Shown: positions 14,650 to 25,556, counted from the stretch's first letter. The stretch: 64,000 nucleotides of DNA from Alentia gelatinosa (GCA_950022655.1 OX465579.1:133991118-134055117), one strand, 5' to 3'. The notes: generated from the letters alone by a model not told the origin. Numbers and translations: made by a program.

Positions 14650-15130
14650 TCCACTAAAAAGCACCAGTTCAGATTCTTGCTGTTCCTGCTGATTCTTGCT
14701 GTTCCTGCTGTTCATCATATACTACCTGCCACTTGTCATCAACAAACTGCTACCCACCATCCATCACCCCCACCTATCTGCTACCCATCACCAATCACCA
14801 CCCACCTATCTGCAACCCACCACCAATCATCTGCTACCCACCAGCAATCACCACTCACTTATCTGCTATCCACCACCAATCAGCAACCGCCAACCAAATA
14901 CAACCTGTCACTGACTGTCTGAGACCGTCTTCCTGATGACTGCCACACAGGTTGTGCTGTCTATCTACTGCTGCATCCCCCCACCCCCCACCCCCAGCAA
15001 CTACTGCATCACACCTGTTTTCTCCCATTAATGAACTGCCCCCACCCATTCACTGCCTACCAGCCATCAACCACCAATTACCTGTCTACACACATAGGCC
15101 TTCTAACCACCAACCAACCTGAAATCTACG
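14650..15130. repeat. Degenerate CCACCAATC/CTGCTACCCA minisatellite
   Basis: A doubled GATTCTTGCTGTTCCTGCT (about 14672-14712) leads into many imperfect copies of CTGCTACCCACCACCAATCA. Three plus-strand frames are open at once and read His/Pro/Thr/Tyr-rich strings, which marks a repeat rather than a gene. Confidence 0.7.
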
Positions 15131-15689
15131 CCTCCATCATCCATATTGCCATGGCAACAATCCATTCCAACGGGAGTCAGGTAAAGGTAAAACAAATCTT
15201 AAAACAACTGGACCTCTGAACCGACAGTAGATCATCGACATTCATCGTCTTCTTTGTAATAACAGCGACGTTATACGTTTGATATCCAACACACATCCAT
15301 GATCCTAGATTACTTTAACATAAACTCGCAATATTGGACACCGAGAGACATGGACAGTCTTAAACTAAATACCATGTACTTTCGACACTCTCACTTATTG
15401 TATGGAATTTTCTTTTTCGTTTGGACGGGGAGCGGTCTATATTTACTCGTTGAGGTCTGTCTCGATTGAAAGAATTTTAACTTTAATTCTAACATATATG
15501 GAGTCATTTTTCTTAAACCAAAAAGTAGTTAGATCCGGCTATAGATTATATGATACCGATAATTAGTTTGTGAATTAAATACCAGGATTTACAGACATCG
15601 TACGTGCAGATTGTCCCCATCTGGAATAGTCAATGCTGCACAAGATAATACCGACTGACTAGGAAGCTACTCAGTTCCCTAAATATCTT
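15131..15689. other. AT-rich flank left of the retrotransposon
   Basis: Unique AT-rich sequence with no feature. GC content jumps sharply near 15700. Confidence 0.4.
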
Positions 15690-15691
15690 CT

Positions 15692-15991
15692 GTGGGAAAA
15701 TTGTATTCTCATGGGCTCTGCTCAGGGGGAGTCATTGCCACCTCCGGTGTCCCCCTCTACCGCGCCTCCCGGGCGCCCCTCCTGCCCCCTCGCGGCTTTC
15801 TCACCCACCACGAGGTCACGTGGTACAGCCCGGTCCGGACCCCGGCCTCACTTCTCCTTCAACCTCCCTGCAGTACACACGTACTACAGTACTTTTTCGT
15901 TATTCTTGGCCACGTGCTCGCAGCCTCATACTCCACGAGTATAGGCCAGCACACCATACACACGTGAAAGTACCTCTACGACTATAGGAGA
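15692..15991 (+). other. 5' leader of the DIRS-like element
   Basis: GC-rich, proline-coding in two frames but without domain similarity. It is probably left terminal/leader sequence. The Gag ATG at 15992 has A at -3 and G at +4. Confidence 0.4.
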
Positions 15992-17114
15992 ATGGGTCCC
16001 ACGACAAGAAATACTCCCGTGGCCAGCACCTCGAGGGCACCGGAGGTTTCTGTTCAGGGACAGTCGGATGGAACGCCGAGAGGGAGCGAGGCGGCAAACG
16101 ATCAGATCGAATCCGTCTCGGAACGAGGATCAACGGTCAAGACGTCTCGTATGACCGCACTGGAGGCGAAGATGGACACCATGATGGCCACCCTAGCAGC
16201 GATGTCCAGACAACGGTCGCCCAGCCGGGTCTCTCATCACCCGCCGACCGTGCGCGAGGCACGCACCCGGCTGAGGATCGGACGCGGGAATGGGCCGAGG
16301 ACCAGGCCTCGCGCCTCCCCGCCCCACGGGCCCTCCGTGACCGTTACCTACCGGAACATCACCTGCAGCGAGAGATAGACCGAGAGGCCATGCCCCACGA
16401 CCGTACGGCCGGTAAGAGTACTACTGACTTTCATTCTAAAAGTATTTCGAAGCCGTATATGTATGTTGAGCGCGAGGGTCTGTACACCCTCACGCAGAAA
16501 CTCGAGGTCAGGGGCACCCTCGGACCTATGGAATACGTCAGTGGTTCCTCGTGATGATGGAGGACCACAGAGCGGTCCCCGAGGAACACAGGAGGGATAT
16601 GTACAGGCATCTCTCACAAGTATCGGTGGATGCGCAGTCTCGACCGTGGGCCGGGGTCCGCCGTTGGTCCGATTTTGTATTCGACCAAGTCGAGGCTGGG
16701 CGGATTTACTGGTCGGATCACGTGCGGATCCAGGATGAACGTGTGCGCCTGGCTATGACGGCTACGACCACCACGACCAACGGCCACGACGGCGGCAAGG
16801 CCGGGGGGCGGGAGCTCCCCTGCCGAGCTTACAACTCAGAGAGGGGGTGCCGCCAACGGAACGGGCACCAGGACGGTAACATCAAATGGATTCACGTGTG
16901 CTCCTTCTGTGATTCCGTTGGCCGGATGTGCACGCACTCCATACACGCGTGCAACAGGAACCTGATGTACGGTGGCGGGTATGAGAGTGCTGCCCAAACA
17001 TCCGCACCCCCGACACACCGGATGCCGCACGCCGGACACTCGCTCCGCACCAGTGATCCTCAACCGCTGAAACAACAGGGGTCAAAAAACGGCCCGGACG
17101 CGTCCCACGAGTGA
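15992..17114 (+). pseudogene. Gag of the DIRS-like element, two frame breaks
   Basis: The reading starts at ATG 15992 with a Ser/Thr-rich N-terminus and a Met/Ala-rich helix (MTALEAKMDTMMATL). Coding sense then moves to the next frame somewhere in 16205-16260; the first frame stops at 16376-16378. It moves again near 16535-16550, where the second frame ends at 16549-16551. The third frame runs to TGA 17112-17114. It carries the conserved PWAGVRRWSDFVFDQVEAGR block and a Cys/His cluster (C at 91, 100, 117, 120, 127; H129, H132; C134, counting from 16551) typical of DIRS-type Gag nucleic-acid-binding regions. Both breaks are -1 steps, as from 1-nt losses, so assembly error should be excluded. 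Pol overlaps its end. Confidence 0.75.
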
Positions 17115-19110
17115 GCGTGGCGCGTCGTACACCCCCTACCCTCAGGACGCCTGCACTCGGGGAGGGGGTACCAGGGAGCGAGTGCACGCAGGATGACGCA
17201 ACACCCCACGTGACAACAACAACACGTGCCGCCCACGTGGGGGATCGTAGTAAACACAGGACCCCGCCCACCAACGACTCCACTCCCGTGGTTATGCGTG
17301 TTGGCGGGGAGCAGGAGCAATTGGCTCGGCAATTGCCCCGGGAGGAGGTGAACACCGGGATGGATATTGACTTCGCCGCTGTGAGGGAGGTATGCGAGAC
17401 CGGGGTTCCCTCCCCCGGAGTCCGGACGGACCCCGAGAGGTTCGCCGGACACCGGCGGACTCACTGGCCCTCCTTCTCGGCCCCCGGGCCCCCGGGCCAC
17501 GCCTACATCTACGAGGAGGTGCGGCGCACGGGCTTACCCAACGCGCTCGCGGCGCGCATCGACCTCCCGACAGACTTGTGTATCCCGGCGTGGGAGCGGT
17601 ACCTCACGGGCCTCCCCGGGAGGGAGGAGCTCCTGGGCTTCATCAGATACGGCTTTCCCCTGGGTTACACCGGCCCCGTTAGCGATACGAGGGGCGTGCC
17701 CAATCACCCCAGTGCCACGGGATACCCCGATCAGCTGGACAGTTTCATCAACAAGGAACGAGGGTTCAGCAACCTCCTAGGGCCGTACGAGGCTCCCCCC
17801 TTTGAACCCTGGTGTCACGTGTCGCCGTTGATGACACGCGAGAAAAGGGGGACCGACGACCGTCGTGTCATCACCGACATGACGTACCCTAAAAACGACA
17901 GCGTCAACAGTTTTGTGGTGAAGAATTCGGTGTACGGCGAGGAGAGAGAGCATGGCCTCCCGACCGTCGACAGTTTCGTCGGCCGCCTGGTGGCCTCGGG
18001 GACCGGAAGTTATATGTGCTCGATCGACATCGCGAGGGCGTATAAAAACTTCCGGTGCGACCCCCTGGACTGGCCCCTTCTGTGTTTCGCGTGGAGGGAC
18101 GGGTACTTCTGTGATACGGCGATGCCCTTTGGTGCCCGTGCCTCCTCGTACCATATGCAGTGTGTCGCGGAGGCAGTCGTCGCGATACTCGCACAAAAGG
18201 GGGTCGAGGCCTGCATGTACCTCGACGACGTCATAATCCTCTCACCCAACAGAGAGAAATCCGAGGCCGACTTCCGAACGGCCCGAGAACTGCTGACGGA
18301 ACTCGGGCTCCCCGAGGCCCGTAGTAAAGCCCAGCCCCCGAGCCAGGTCGTGACGTGGCTAGGCATAGTGATCAACGCCGCCGAGATGTCACTTACCGTG
18401 CCCGAGGACAAGCTTCACGAGGTCCGAGAACACGTGAGGGCCGTGTCCATGAAGCGGTCTCTGACGAAACGCCAGCTTCAATCCGTCCTCGGGCGGGTAC
18501 TACATGTGTCAAAGTGCATCAGGGCGGCACGCCCATTCGTCAGTAAACTCCTCGAGGCCCTCCGAGGCATGAGTAGGTATTACCTGAACATTAACTCCGA
18601 TATGAGGCAGGACCTCGGTTGGTTCCTTCGCTTTGCCGAGGGATGGAATGGCCACGCCATTATCCCGCGAGGACCCCCGACCAAGTGCCTCATCGTGGAC
18701 GCGTGTCTCTCGGGCATCGGAGGTACGGACGGCACGTACTGCTACTCCGGACAGGTCTGTCCGGTCAACGACCCGGTCGGCTGCATCGCTGAGTTGGAGG
18801 CCCTAAACACGGTGTTCGCGATGTGCACGTTCATCACAGACCGGGACAGGGGGTCTCGCGTGGAAGTCTACTGCGACAACATGGGAACCGTCCAGGCACT
18901 CACATCGGGGCGTGCCAGGAACCCCGTTCTGGCCGAGTGTGCCCGCCAGGCCTGGATGGTTCCGCCGTCGCGGATGCTCTCAGTCGGGCCCATCTGACCT
19001 CGAGGGACTTCGATACGGCTTCGATGTTCAGAAATTTCCATTCCCTCCTCGAGGTCTTTCCCTGCACCCACGTGTGTTTTAACCCTGTCTTCCGTCTCGT
19101 CTGCAGATCC
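17057..19110 (+). pseudogene. Pol (reverse transcriptase-RNase H), RNase H interrupted
   Basis: The open frame runs from 17057 to TGA 18995-18997 and has no good ATG near its start, so expression by frameshift from Gag fits. Counting residues from 17111: RT motif A SIDIARAYKN (D306), motif B PFGARAS (G341), catalytic YLDD (D372, D373), then WLGI and the connection region. RNase H follows with VDACLSGIGG (D530), AELEAL (E561/E563) and YCDNMGTVQAL (D589). After ...ECARQAWM (about 18958) the expected 20-25 residues are missing, and the closing motif VADALSR appears in the next frame at 18967-18987. This looks like a small out-of-frame deletion. RT itself appears intact. Confidence 0.85.
17084..17126 (+). 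promoter_or_regulatory. -1 ribosomal frameshift signal at the Gag-Pol overlap
   Basis: Heptamer A AAA AAC at 17084-17090 lies in the Gag frame as TCA AAA AAC. After 6 nt comes an 11-bp hairpin: GACGCG (17097-17102), 2-nt bulge, CCACG (17105-17109), loop AGTGAG, CGTGG (17116-17120), CGCGTC (17121-17126). A -1 slip enters exactly the Pol frame, which opens just after a TGA at 17054-17056. CACTCG at 17154-17159 could pair with the loop to form a pseudoknot. Slippery site, spacing and stem match known eukaryotic -1 signals. Confidence 0.8.
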
Positions 19111-20068
19111 GGAGCTGCTCTTACTCCAGACGAGGGCATCTGCGCGGCAATGCGAGGCGCGTGCCCCCGGAACGGTCGCGAACCAGCGGAGTGCCGTCGC
19201 GACATACCTCGCATTCTGCCGGCGGATGGGTGCCGACGCCCAGAAACCCACTACCAGCTTCATCACGGCGTACCTCGAATACGTCTCGGACCACGCCCCC
19301 TCCCCGGCGACGGTCGCGAATCAACTATCCCATGTGCGGTCGCATCTGCGACTGACGGGAGGGGACGTCGCGCCGACAGAGGACTACAGAGTGAAGCGCG
19401 CCCTGGAGGCAATGAGGCGCAACAAATCGTACGTCCCAAATATCAAGCCTCCGGTCCCCATGGAGGTCCTCAGGGCGGCCCTCGCGGCCCTCACACACTC
19501 GCCGACCCACCTGGTGCTGCGGGCTGGGATACTCATCATATACTACGCGGCCCTGCGGCAGAGCGAGGTCGCCCCACCGTCGGCCGCCAAGTTCGACCCT
19601 GCGCGACACCTGTCGCGCCGCGACGTGGTGGTCACGCCGACGGAAGTGACCGTCCGTATCAAGGCGGCCAAGAACCTACAACTGGTGGGGGAGGAAAAAA
19701 CTGTGGTCATCCAGGCGTCCCCCGAGGTCGCAGCGTGTCCGGTACGCGCTATCACCGATATGATCGCGGCCGTCCCTACGACCAGCCCCGAGGCCCCGTT
19801 CCTCACCCTCGCGGCCGGGGACGTGGTCACCACGAGACTTCTCACCCGAGAATGGAAGGCCCTGCTGAAGGCAGCAGGACAGCCTTCCACGTACACCCTC
19901 CACAGCCTACGTAAGGTCGCCGCAACTCAGGCATACCAGGCGGGCCTGCCTGAGTTGTCCATCCAGCGCTACGGTGGCTGGAAATCCAATGCCCACCGGG
20001 CATACATCAAGGCCAACGATGCAAAGGCCGTCAATCGAGCCTTGATCCAGTCACTACACAAAGACTAA
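18998..20068 (+). CDS. Tyrosine recombinase of the DIRS-like element
   Basis: The frame is open from just after the Pol stop to TAA 20066-20068. Family-like sequence begins at about 19157 (ARAPGTVANQRSAVATYLAF), the helical core-binding domain, so the first ATG at 19226 lies inside the domain and cannot be the true start. Counting from 19226, the catalytic set is complete: R111 (ALRQSEVAP), H226-R229 (HSLRK), W252 (GGWKS) and nucleophile Y260 (AYIK). The enzyme would integrate the circular cDNA intermediate. With no usable ATG upstream, it was probably made as a Pol fusion or through a frameshift or splice; the RNase H end reads in a different frame, so one +1 step between about 19020 and 19110 is implied. 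Confidence 0.85.
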   Translation, partial: PRGTSIRLRCSEISIPSSRSFPAPTCVLTLSSVSSADPELLLLQTRASARQCEARAPGTVANQRSAVATYLAFCRRMGADAQKPTTSFITAYLEYVSDHAPSPATVANQLSHVRSHLRLTGGDVAPTEDYRVKRALEAMRRNKSYVPNIKPPVPMEVLRAALAALTHSPTHLVLRAGILIIYYAALRQSEVAPPSAAKFDPARHLSRRDVVVTPTEVTVRIKAAKNLQLVGEEKTVVIQASPEVAACPVRAITDMIAAVPTTSPEAPFLTLAAGDVVTTRLLTREWKALLKAAGQPSTYTLHSLRKVAATQAYQAGLPELSIQRYGGWKSNAHRAYIKANDAKAVNRALIQSLHKD

Positions 20069-20390
20069 AAACATTTCCCACCCCCCCCTCTCCTTATCTT
20101 GCCTTTTTGGCTTTTTATTATTTATACAATTACCTGTATTGTATTTCATACAATTATCATGTGTATTGTATTTCATATTTTACTTATCATAATTGACTTC
20201 TATTCTACCTGTCAATTATCATTTACTTACCTTCATATTATCTTATCATTAATATGCTCGTCCAGTAAGGTCGACATAATTTTACTTACTATTATTCCAT
20301 ATTATTCCATAAAATTAAATAAAATTTTATTCTCCCAAGCCACTGCTTGTCTACTTTTATCCGGGGGTAGGGTAATGAGATAACCTAGCG
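20069..20390 (+). other. AT-rich 3' region of the element
   Basis: A C/T tract follows the recombinase stop, then AT-rich sequence with a doubled TGTATTGTATTTCATA (from about 20136 and 20164) and a terminal GC-richer piece with CCGGGGGTAGGG. It is probably element 3' sequence, but its boundary to host DNA is uncertain. Confidence 0.35.
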
Positions 20391-21199
20391 GGTGACCTCC
20401 GGCTAATACCAACTCCACTAAATTAACACCCATGATTTGAGGATTCGCTTTGGCCTGTGGCACTAACGGAGACTGGCATTAACACTCTGAGGACCGGTCT
20501 ATACATCACTCACCATAGAATAGCTCCATCCCTCAGAATTTCTCTTGTTGTCATAATATGTATTCATACTTCAGCACCCGTGCCGTCTAGTGTGAATAGC
20601 TCTCACACATAACCTATGATTGACATCTAGTCCCAAATCGGAGTAGCCTAATTCTCTATCTATCCATACGTTGTCTCGTTTCCAATCCAGCAAGTTGAAT
20701 ATCATAAGTGGATGGGAAGGATCGTGGGTGTCCATTATTTTGATTCGCACTGTAGTTTAGCGGAGGGGCGTTGTGATATCCCACTGTAGTGGAGTGATTA
20801 CTGGCTGAGAGGTGTGACTGATGACGAGACGGGTCGACGACCAGAAGATCACACCTCACATGAACAACCCCCGCATTTCAACACATTCATCACCAGTGTG
20901 ATCATAGAACCCCCCCCCCCCCCCCCCCCGCCCTTACACACCGCAGAGAACTCCCTTGTGTGCTGTATTTGGAGGCTCATGTTTCCAAAATGAAGTCCCC
21001 TGCACGAGTACATGACACGAGTCATTATCGCGCACTCCCTAAAATAAGCGAAAAGAAAAAAACAACATAAAACACAGAGAAAACTGAAGAAATGTGGGTG
21101 CTTTGAGTAGAGGTGAGTGGGTGATAGTCCTTCATGCTACTACAGCAACTCCAGACACAAAAAGGCGGCAGCAACGGCCACCATGAGGAATGGCGTGAG
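20391..21199. other. Non-coding stretch with poly-C
   Basis: No gene recognised. A 20-nt C homopolymer lies at 20910-20929. Confidence 0.4.
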
Positions 21200-21780
21200 G
21201 GCCACCTTTTGTCGTGATAACGGCAACACAGGGGGGCCTCACCAGGGGAAAGCACTATCCCAGTCAGCCTGTCAGTGACGTCACGACCTGCCCTCGGCCT
21301 CTTCCTCCTTAACCCTTTAAGCCATCTCTGACGGAAACGACAAATGGCGCCACCACACGTCAGCGTCGCCAACTATGCGCGCTGCCTTAAAGGTGCTCGC
21401 TGGGTCTGCAGCGGCGGCTGCGGTGGTACCTAATTGATATAAATCGGTGGTGATTTAATCGACACGAGCGGCTACCTGATGGTGGGGTGGCGGCGGCGGC
21501 GGCCATTGTTCGTGGTGGACGGCTGCGCGCCGGTGGTGGTGGTGGGAGCTGCTCGCACATAATAGCTATGTCAATCGGCACACCGTGAAGGACGGCATGG
21601 AGGCGGCAAGAGGAGCAGGAGAAACGGCCGCCGCTGATGACGCCCGGCACGCACACCTCCTGCTTGTCGGCGTCCTCCTGGGCGGCGGATAAGACATCGA
21701 ACGGGGCGGGATGTCCGCTACCGTCTGTCTGCGGGCGGAGCAGGCTGTGGGCCGGGTAGGGCGGGTGTGGGGTTGGCAAT
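21200..21780 (-). promoter_or_regulatory. GC/CpG-rich island with possible first exon
   Basis: A GC-rich block with GCC repeats and one GAGCTGCTC. On the minus strand ATG at 21506 sits in good context (AACAATGG) and reads MAAAAATPPS before CATCAG|GTAGCC at 21476, resembling a short first coding exon. No downstream exon was identified, so this may be only a regulatory island in an intron. Confidence 0.25.
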
Positions 21781-22936
21781 TCAGAGGTTCTATTTCTCAT
21801 ATATATCCTTCACGTATATATGGTATTGTCTATGTGAATTATTTCGTACCTGGTCTCTCACTGCCACATGAATAATCCCAATTTGAAGGTAAAAAATGTA
21901 AGCTCCCTGCGGTGGCGGCAACAGTTCTGGGGCCTACAATACGCGTGGATAGAGTATTCAGTTAAGATCTTTTAGGCACACCAGGTGTATGAGACATTCC
22001 TGGTGCTGACCTTCAATCCTATCTAGGGCCTGTAGAATTATCCAGCTCGTAAACGAAGACCATTTTCTGTGATCCAACTAGACCCAGGGACGATAGGGGT
22101 AAACTTTTTTTCAACACTAATGTTTTAGCGTACGAGCTTGATTATCATTAAACGATAACCCTCGTACAAGGTCTCCCTGTACCCTGTATTTTCGTAGGCA
22201 TAAATTATTCAACAGGCCCCAAGCCTACGGGGGTTTCCGACCTTCACTATCATGAGTGTGTAAGCCTTGTACCCATGCCCCTTTGACCCAAACCCTGTAT
22301 TGAACTTTACTCAAACCAGGTTTCTGAACCATACCGAGTTCTTACCTTCATCCTCACATACCTTGTGTTAATCAGTCTCTTCATAAATTCAAAATCACAC
22401 CAGGCATTTCTGCCACACAAGGCGTGAACCTTCAGTCACATTACAGGTGTGGACATGATCTCTTTCGATTTTATTTACACCAGGTGGCTATGGCGCTAGT
22501 TCCTTGATTATTTGGGTTTTTACAATGTTGCAAGCAGTCAGATCATATCGTCAACTAAATGAGATGAGGATTTCAGGCAAGCTGGGAAGCGCAGTGACAC
22601 ATTCAAGATTCGACTCGCAATCTTACGATTCGCACGCGAACGCATTACCAACAGAGCTATCCTGGGTATAATTGGCTCCTTGAATTTTCAATTTTGAAGA
22701 CGACATTTATACGGGTTTGGTTGTGAGCTGATAGTGGTATAGACGGCATTTGTTCTGTTAAAGCCGGTGATTTGGTGGGGATGGTGCCAAGTTGGTATCA
22801 ATAGAGTTGATATTTGACCTGTGAGTTGGTAAGAATAATCGTGAGTTGGAAGTAACAAATATGAATATGGTTGATTAGTTGGTAGTAATATTAGGAAACG
22901 TCTTTACTGTGGACGAAACGGTTTCTGTTCGAGGTC
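21781..22936. other. Non-coding stretch
   Basis: No gene or repeat recognised. Confidence 0.3.
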
Positions 22937-22995
22937 AGTCTTTGGTTTCATACTGCCTGACGCCATAGGCGGAAGGCAATATAAAATCAAAGACT
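22937..22995. other. 59-nt stable hairpin
   Basis: AGTCTTTG/CAAAGACT close a stem that continues through ten mostly paired positions, GCCT/AGGC and CGCC/GGCG to the triloop ATA. The tiny loop argues against a canonical miRNA precursor. It may be a foldback repeat or a structured RNA element. Confidence 0.45.
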
Positions 22996-25479
22996 TACGG
23001 CATTTGTCCTAGTAAAATAGGAGTTCCCGGTGTCGGTGGTGAGCTTTTTGTGTAAGTTGGTAGTGATAGTGACAGCATTTATCCTGGTGAGTTGGTGGTG
23101 ATGGTCACTGAGTCGGTCCCGGAATGAGTGTCGCTGGCGCAGACTCAACATATACAAGTGATTGGCTGCGTTGGTCGGGGATCCACACGGTGCCGAGCTG
23201 CCTCACGTCTGCGACACCCAGAAATCCCCTGGTTCCATCTTGATACGGACAGATCGCTTAATGATGACATGATATATTGCTCCTCTCACGACTCACTGCG
23301 CGCCAATGACTTTATCAGGAGGGACCCTAGATCTTTATGTGAATAGGACCAAAAATAGGTTAACAAAAGGGGCACAAAGGGACGTATTGTATTTATTGCC
23401 CTCATCAACGCATGTTATGTACATTTATCTAACCCTGTAGTTGTCATGGCGAGGGATGTGCATAACTGAGGCTGAGAATACCACAGTCTCTCTGTGTGTC
23501 TAAGCACATAACTGGGACATGCATCTAAAATGGACTTACTATGGTGATAATCCTTGATCCTAGTTCGATCATAAAGCTCTGACCCATCTAATACTGGATA
23601 TGCGCATGTTACTGCAAAATCCTTTGTCAATATTATTTATATTTTGTGTTTATACGCATAGATGGACGTGGTGAACACATGCATACATTTCAATTGACAG
23701 GTCTATAACTCTACGGAGAAGAAACCCATAATCCATAAAGGGTCCATAAGATAGCGCTGGTTGCCGCGTCTTTCAGGGAAGACTGATGTCCACGAGAAAT
23801 CCCTAAAGCCTAGTGATGATAGTGATGGTGATAGATCATATCAGAGTGCTGGTAACCAGATATATTTTGATGGTGAGTCGTTATATAATTGTGACAGTGA
23901 AAAGTTATGTCGCGTAACGGTAATATGCTATATCATTGGGACAGTGATATGTTATATCATTGTCACCACCCACATCCACCCTTTAATGGAAAAGAAGCCA
24001 TGCGAATCTCACGAATCGCTCACTCAATTTTGTGTTCCAGATACCGATTGTGGCCTGTGCAAGAAGTCATTTCTCAGAATGCTATCAGACAGATATACTT
24101 CCGAATGATTTAAACGAAAACGAATACATTCATTCTAGCAGCATTTCTCCAAAATATATCTATTATTATATGGACGTTCGAAAAAGCTTATAATTTATGG
24201 CACATATAGGGTACAATACCATTGATAAATTGATATTCAGAATTGGGGAGCTAAGATCCTCTGATATAAGATTTCCGTTCATCCACCAACCTTCTTTTCC
24301 CGTTTAATAGTCAGATATGAAGTTAGCCTGTTTGCCTAGAGGAATCTGAACTGGACGAGAACAGGTCATTCACATTGTTTATTTCAGAACAGAAGTATAA
24401 GATGAGTAATTTTCTAGTGCTCTTTTCACATGTATGACCAAAACAATAGGCCATAAAGCAAGCAATAAGCAGTCCAATGGAGGCTGTCACATAAGCGACT
24501 GTCTGATAACTACATCTTCCTTATTGCCATAAAGCGCCAACGGTGGCGGTAAGTGGAAGAACTAACGATGCACTAGCGTAAGCGCGGGTTGGGTACGCCT
24601 TCTGGAACGCGGCATGACTTTTGCCTGACAAACCGACAGCGTCTCATACAATATTCACAGTTGGAGTTGTTGGGCGATTTCCTGCGAGGAAAAGCACGAA
24701 GGTCAAAGTGTAGACTCTAACCTGCTTTATCACATGCCCAGCAGTAAGGGCATCATGACGTACGAACTATGATAACTAGAGTGAAATAGATATTGAACTG
24801 GAGGCATGCCCTGTACTTAAGGACTTCATTAATATATGGCTTAGTGATAAGCACTGTTTAATTCACAAAGGTTTTCCCCCATGATACACAGAATGGTACT
24901 ATTAAGAGAAGACGCCTCCAACCAACCACAAAGGAATGTTTTATGTTGTCCTTAATGCCAACATGCCTTCGTACACATTCGGGGACACATTTCGATATTT
25001 CGGAAAAATATTGGAGAAAGCCCACGCCTGTAGAATAATATTCTAAATGTTCATTATTTCGAATCCTATGCTACTAAAATCCTACAACTTTGCACATTGT
25101 TTCCCTGTGTACAATAGAAGCAGATCTGTTGCCGTCATTATTATTGGCATCCATTTTAATTCAATTTAAGTTATTTTTGTCTTAATAGAAGAAAATTGTT
25201 TGAAAAATATGTTCAACCTTCAAAAACACAGTAGATCACATTTTATGATTCTTATGCCATGTCTGTTGTTGTAATTACAATCTTGGCTGAAAAAATGCCC
25301 GACTTCTGTAAATTTTGGCTGAAAATCTAAGATCGCAGATCTAAAATATTATGAATAAATAAATGAATAAATGTGTGTATGGTCATACTGCACACATTTT
25401 ATTTGAGTTATACTGATTTTCACTTATTGATAACCATCCTGAAAAGAACAAAATGATGATGACAGACAAACAGGAAACA
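22996..25479. other. Non-coding stretch
   Basis: No gene recognised. Around 23920-23970 TATGCTATATCATTG and TATGTTATATCATTG form a short imperfect tandem. Confidence 0.3.
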
Positions 25480-25556
25480 CAGCAGCACGTCTATGCTTTC
25501 AAACCCAGATCCATGGATCCACCGGTCAGCATGGTGCCAATTAAACTACCCCGCTG
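25480..25556 (-). mobile_element. tRNA-derived SINE head or tRNA relic
   Basis: The minus strand has an A-box-like TAGTTTAATTGG (25548-25537) and a B-box-like GGTTTGAAAGC (25505-25495) at the 43-44-nt spacing of tRNA internal promoters, preceded by GCAGCGGGG. That GC(A)GCGGGGTAG head is common to tRNA-type SINEs of aquatic invertebrates as I recall them. Cloverleaf pairing is poor, so this is not a working tRNA. Confidence 0.55.

Larger units (their letters stand above)
15690..20390 (+). mobile_element. DIRS/Ngaro-like tyrosine-recombinase retrotransposon, inactive copy
   Basis: A GC-rich block set in AT-rich DNA carries, in order, Gag (15992-17114), RT-RNase H (from 17057) and a tyrosine recombinase (to 20068). 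This is the hallmark of DIRS-order elements, which integrate by recombinase instead of DDE integrase. Only about 180 bp separate the RNase H end motif ADALSR from the recombinase, so there is no methyltransferase domain, as in Ngaro-type elements. The termini are not resolved: no clear inverted or split direct repeats were found by eye, so both ends are approximate and the right end may lie in the AT-rich 20.07-20.4 kb part. Frame breaks in Gag and a deletion in RNase H make this copy defective. Confidence 0.85.

Noticed and set aside
14593..14936. Three overlapping His/Pro/Thr-rich frames, one with a hydrophobic start like a signal peptide
   Set aside because: Three frames open at once over a degenerate minisatellite; no homology.
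19022..19106. Short intron between RNase H and recombinase ending CTGCAG
   Set aside because: The donors tried (GAG|GTCTTT, CAC|GTGTGT) leave the wrong phase for the recombinase frame.
17392..19914. Many additional frames over the DIRS-like element, including a 363-codon one from 18823
   Set aside because: Shadows of Pol and recombinase in GC-rich sequence; only the short ADALSR segment of the 18823 frame is genuine Pol sequence.
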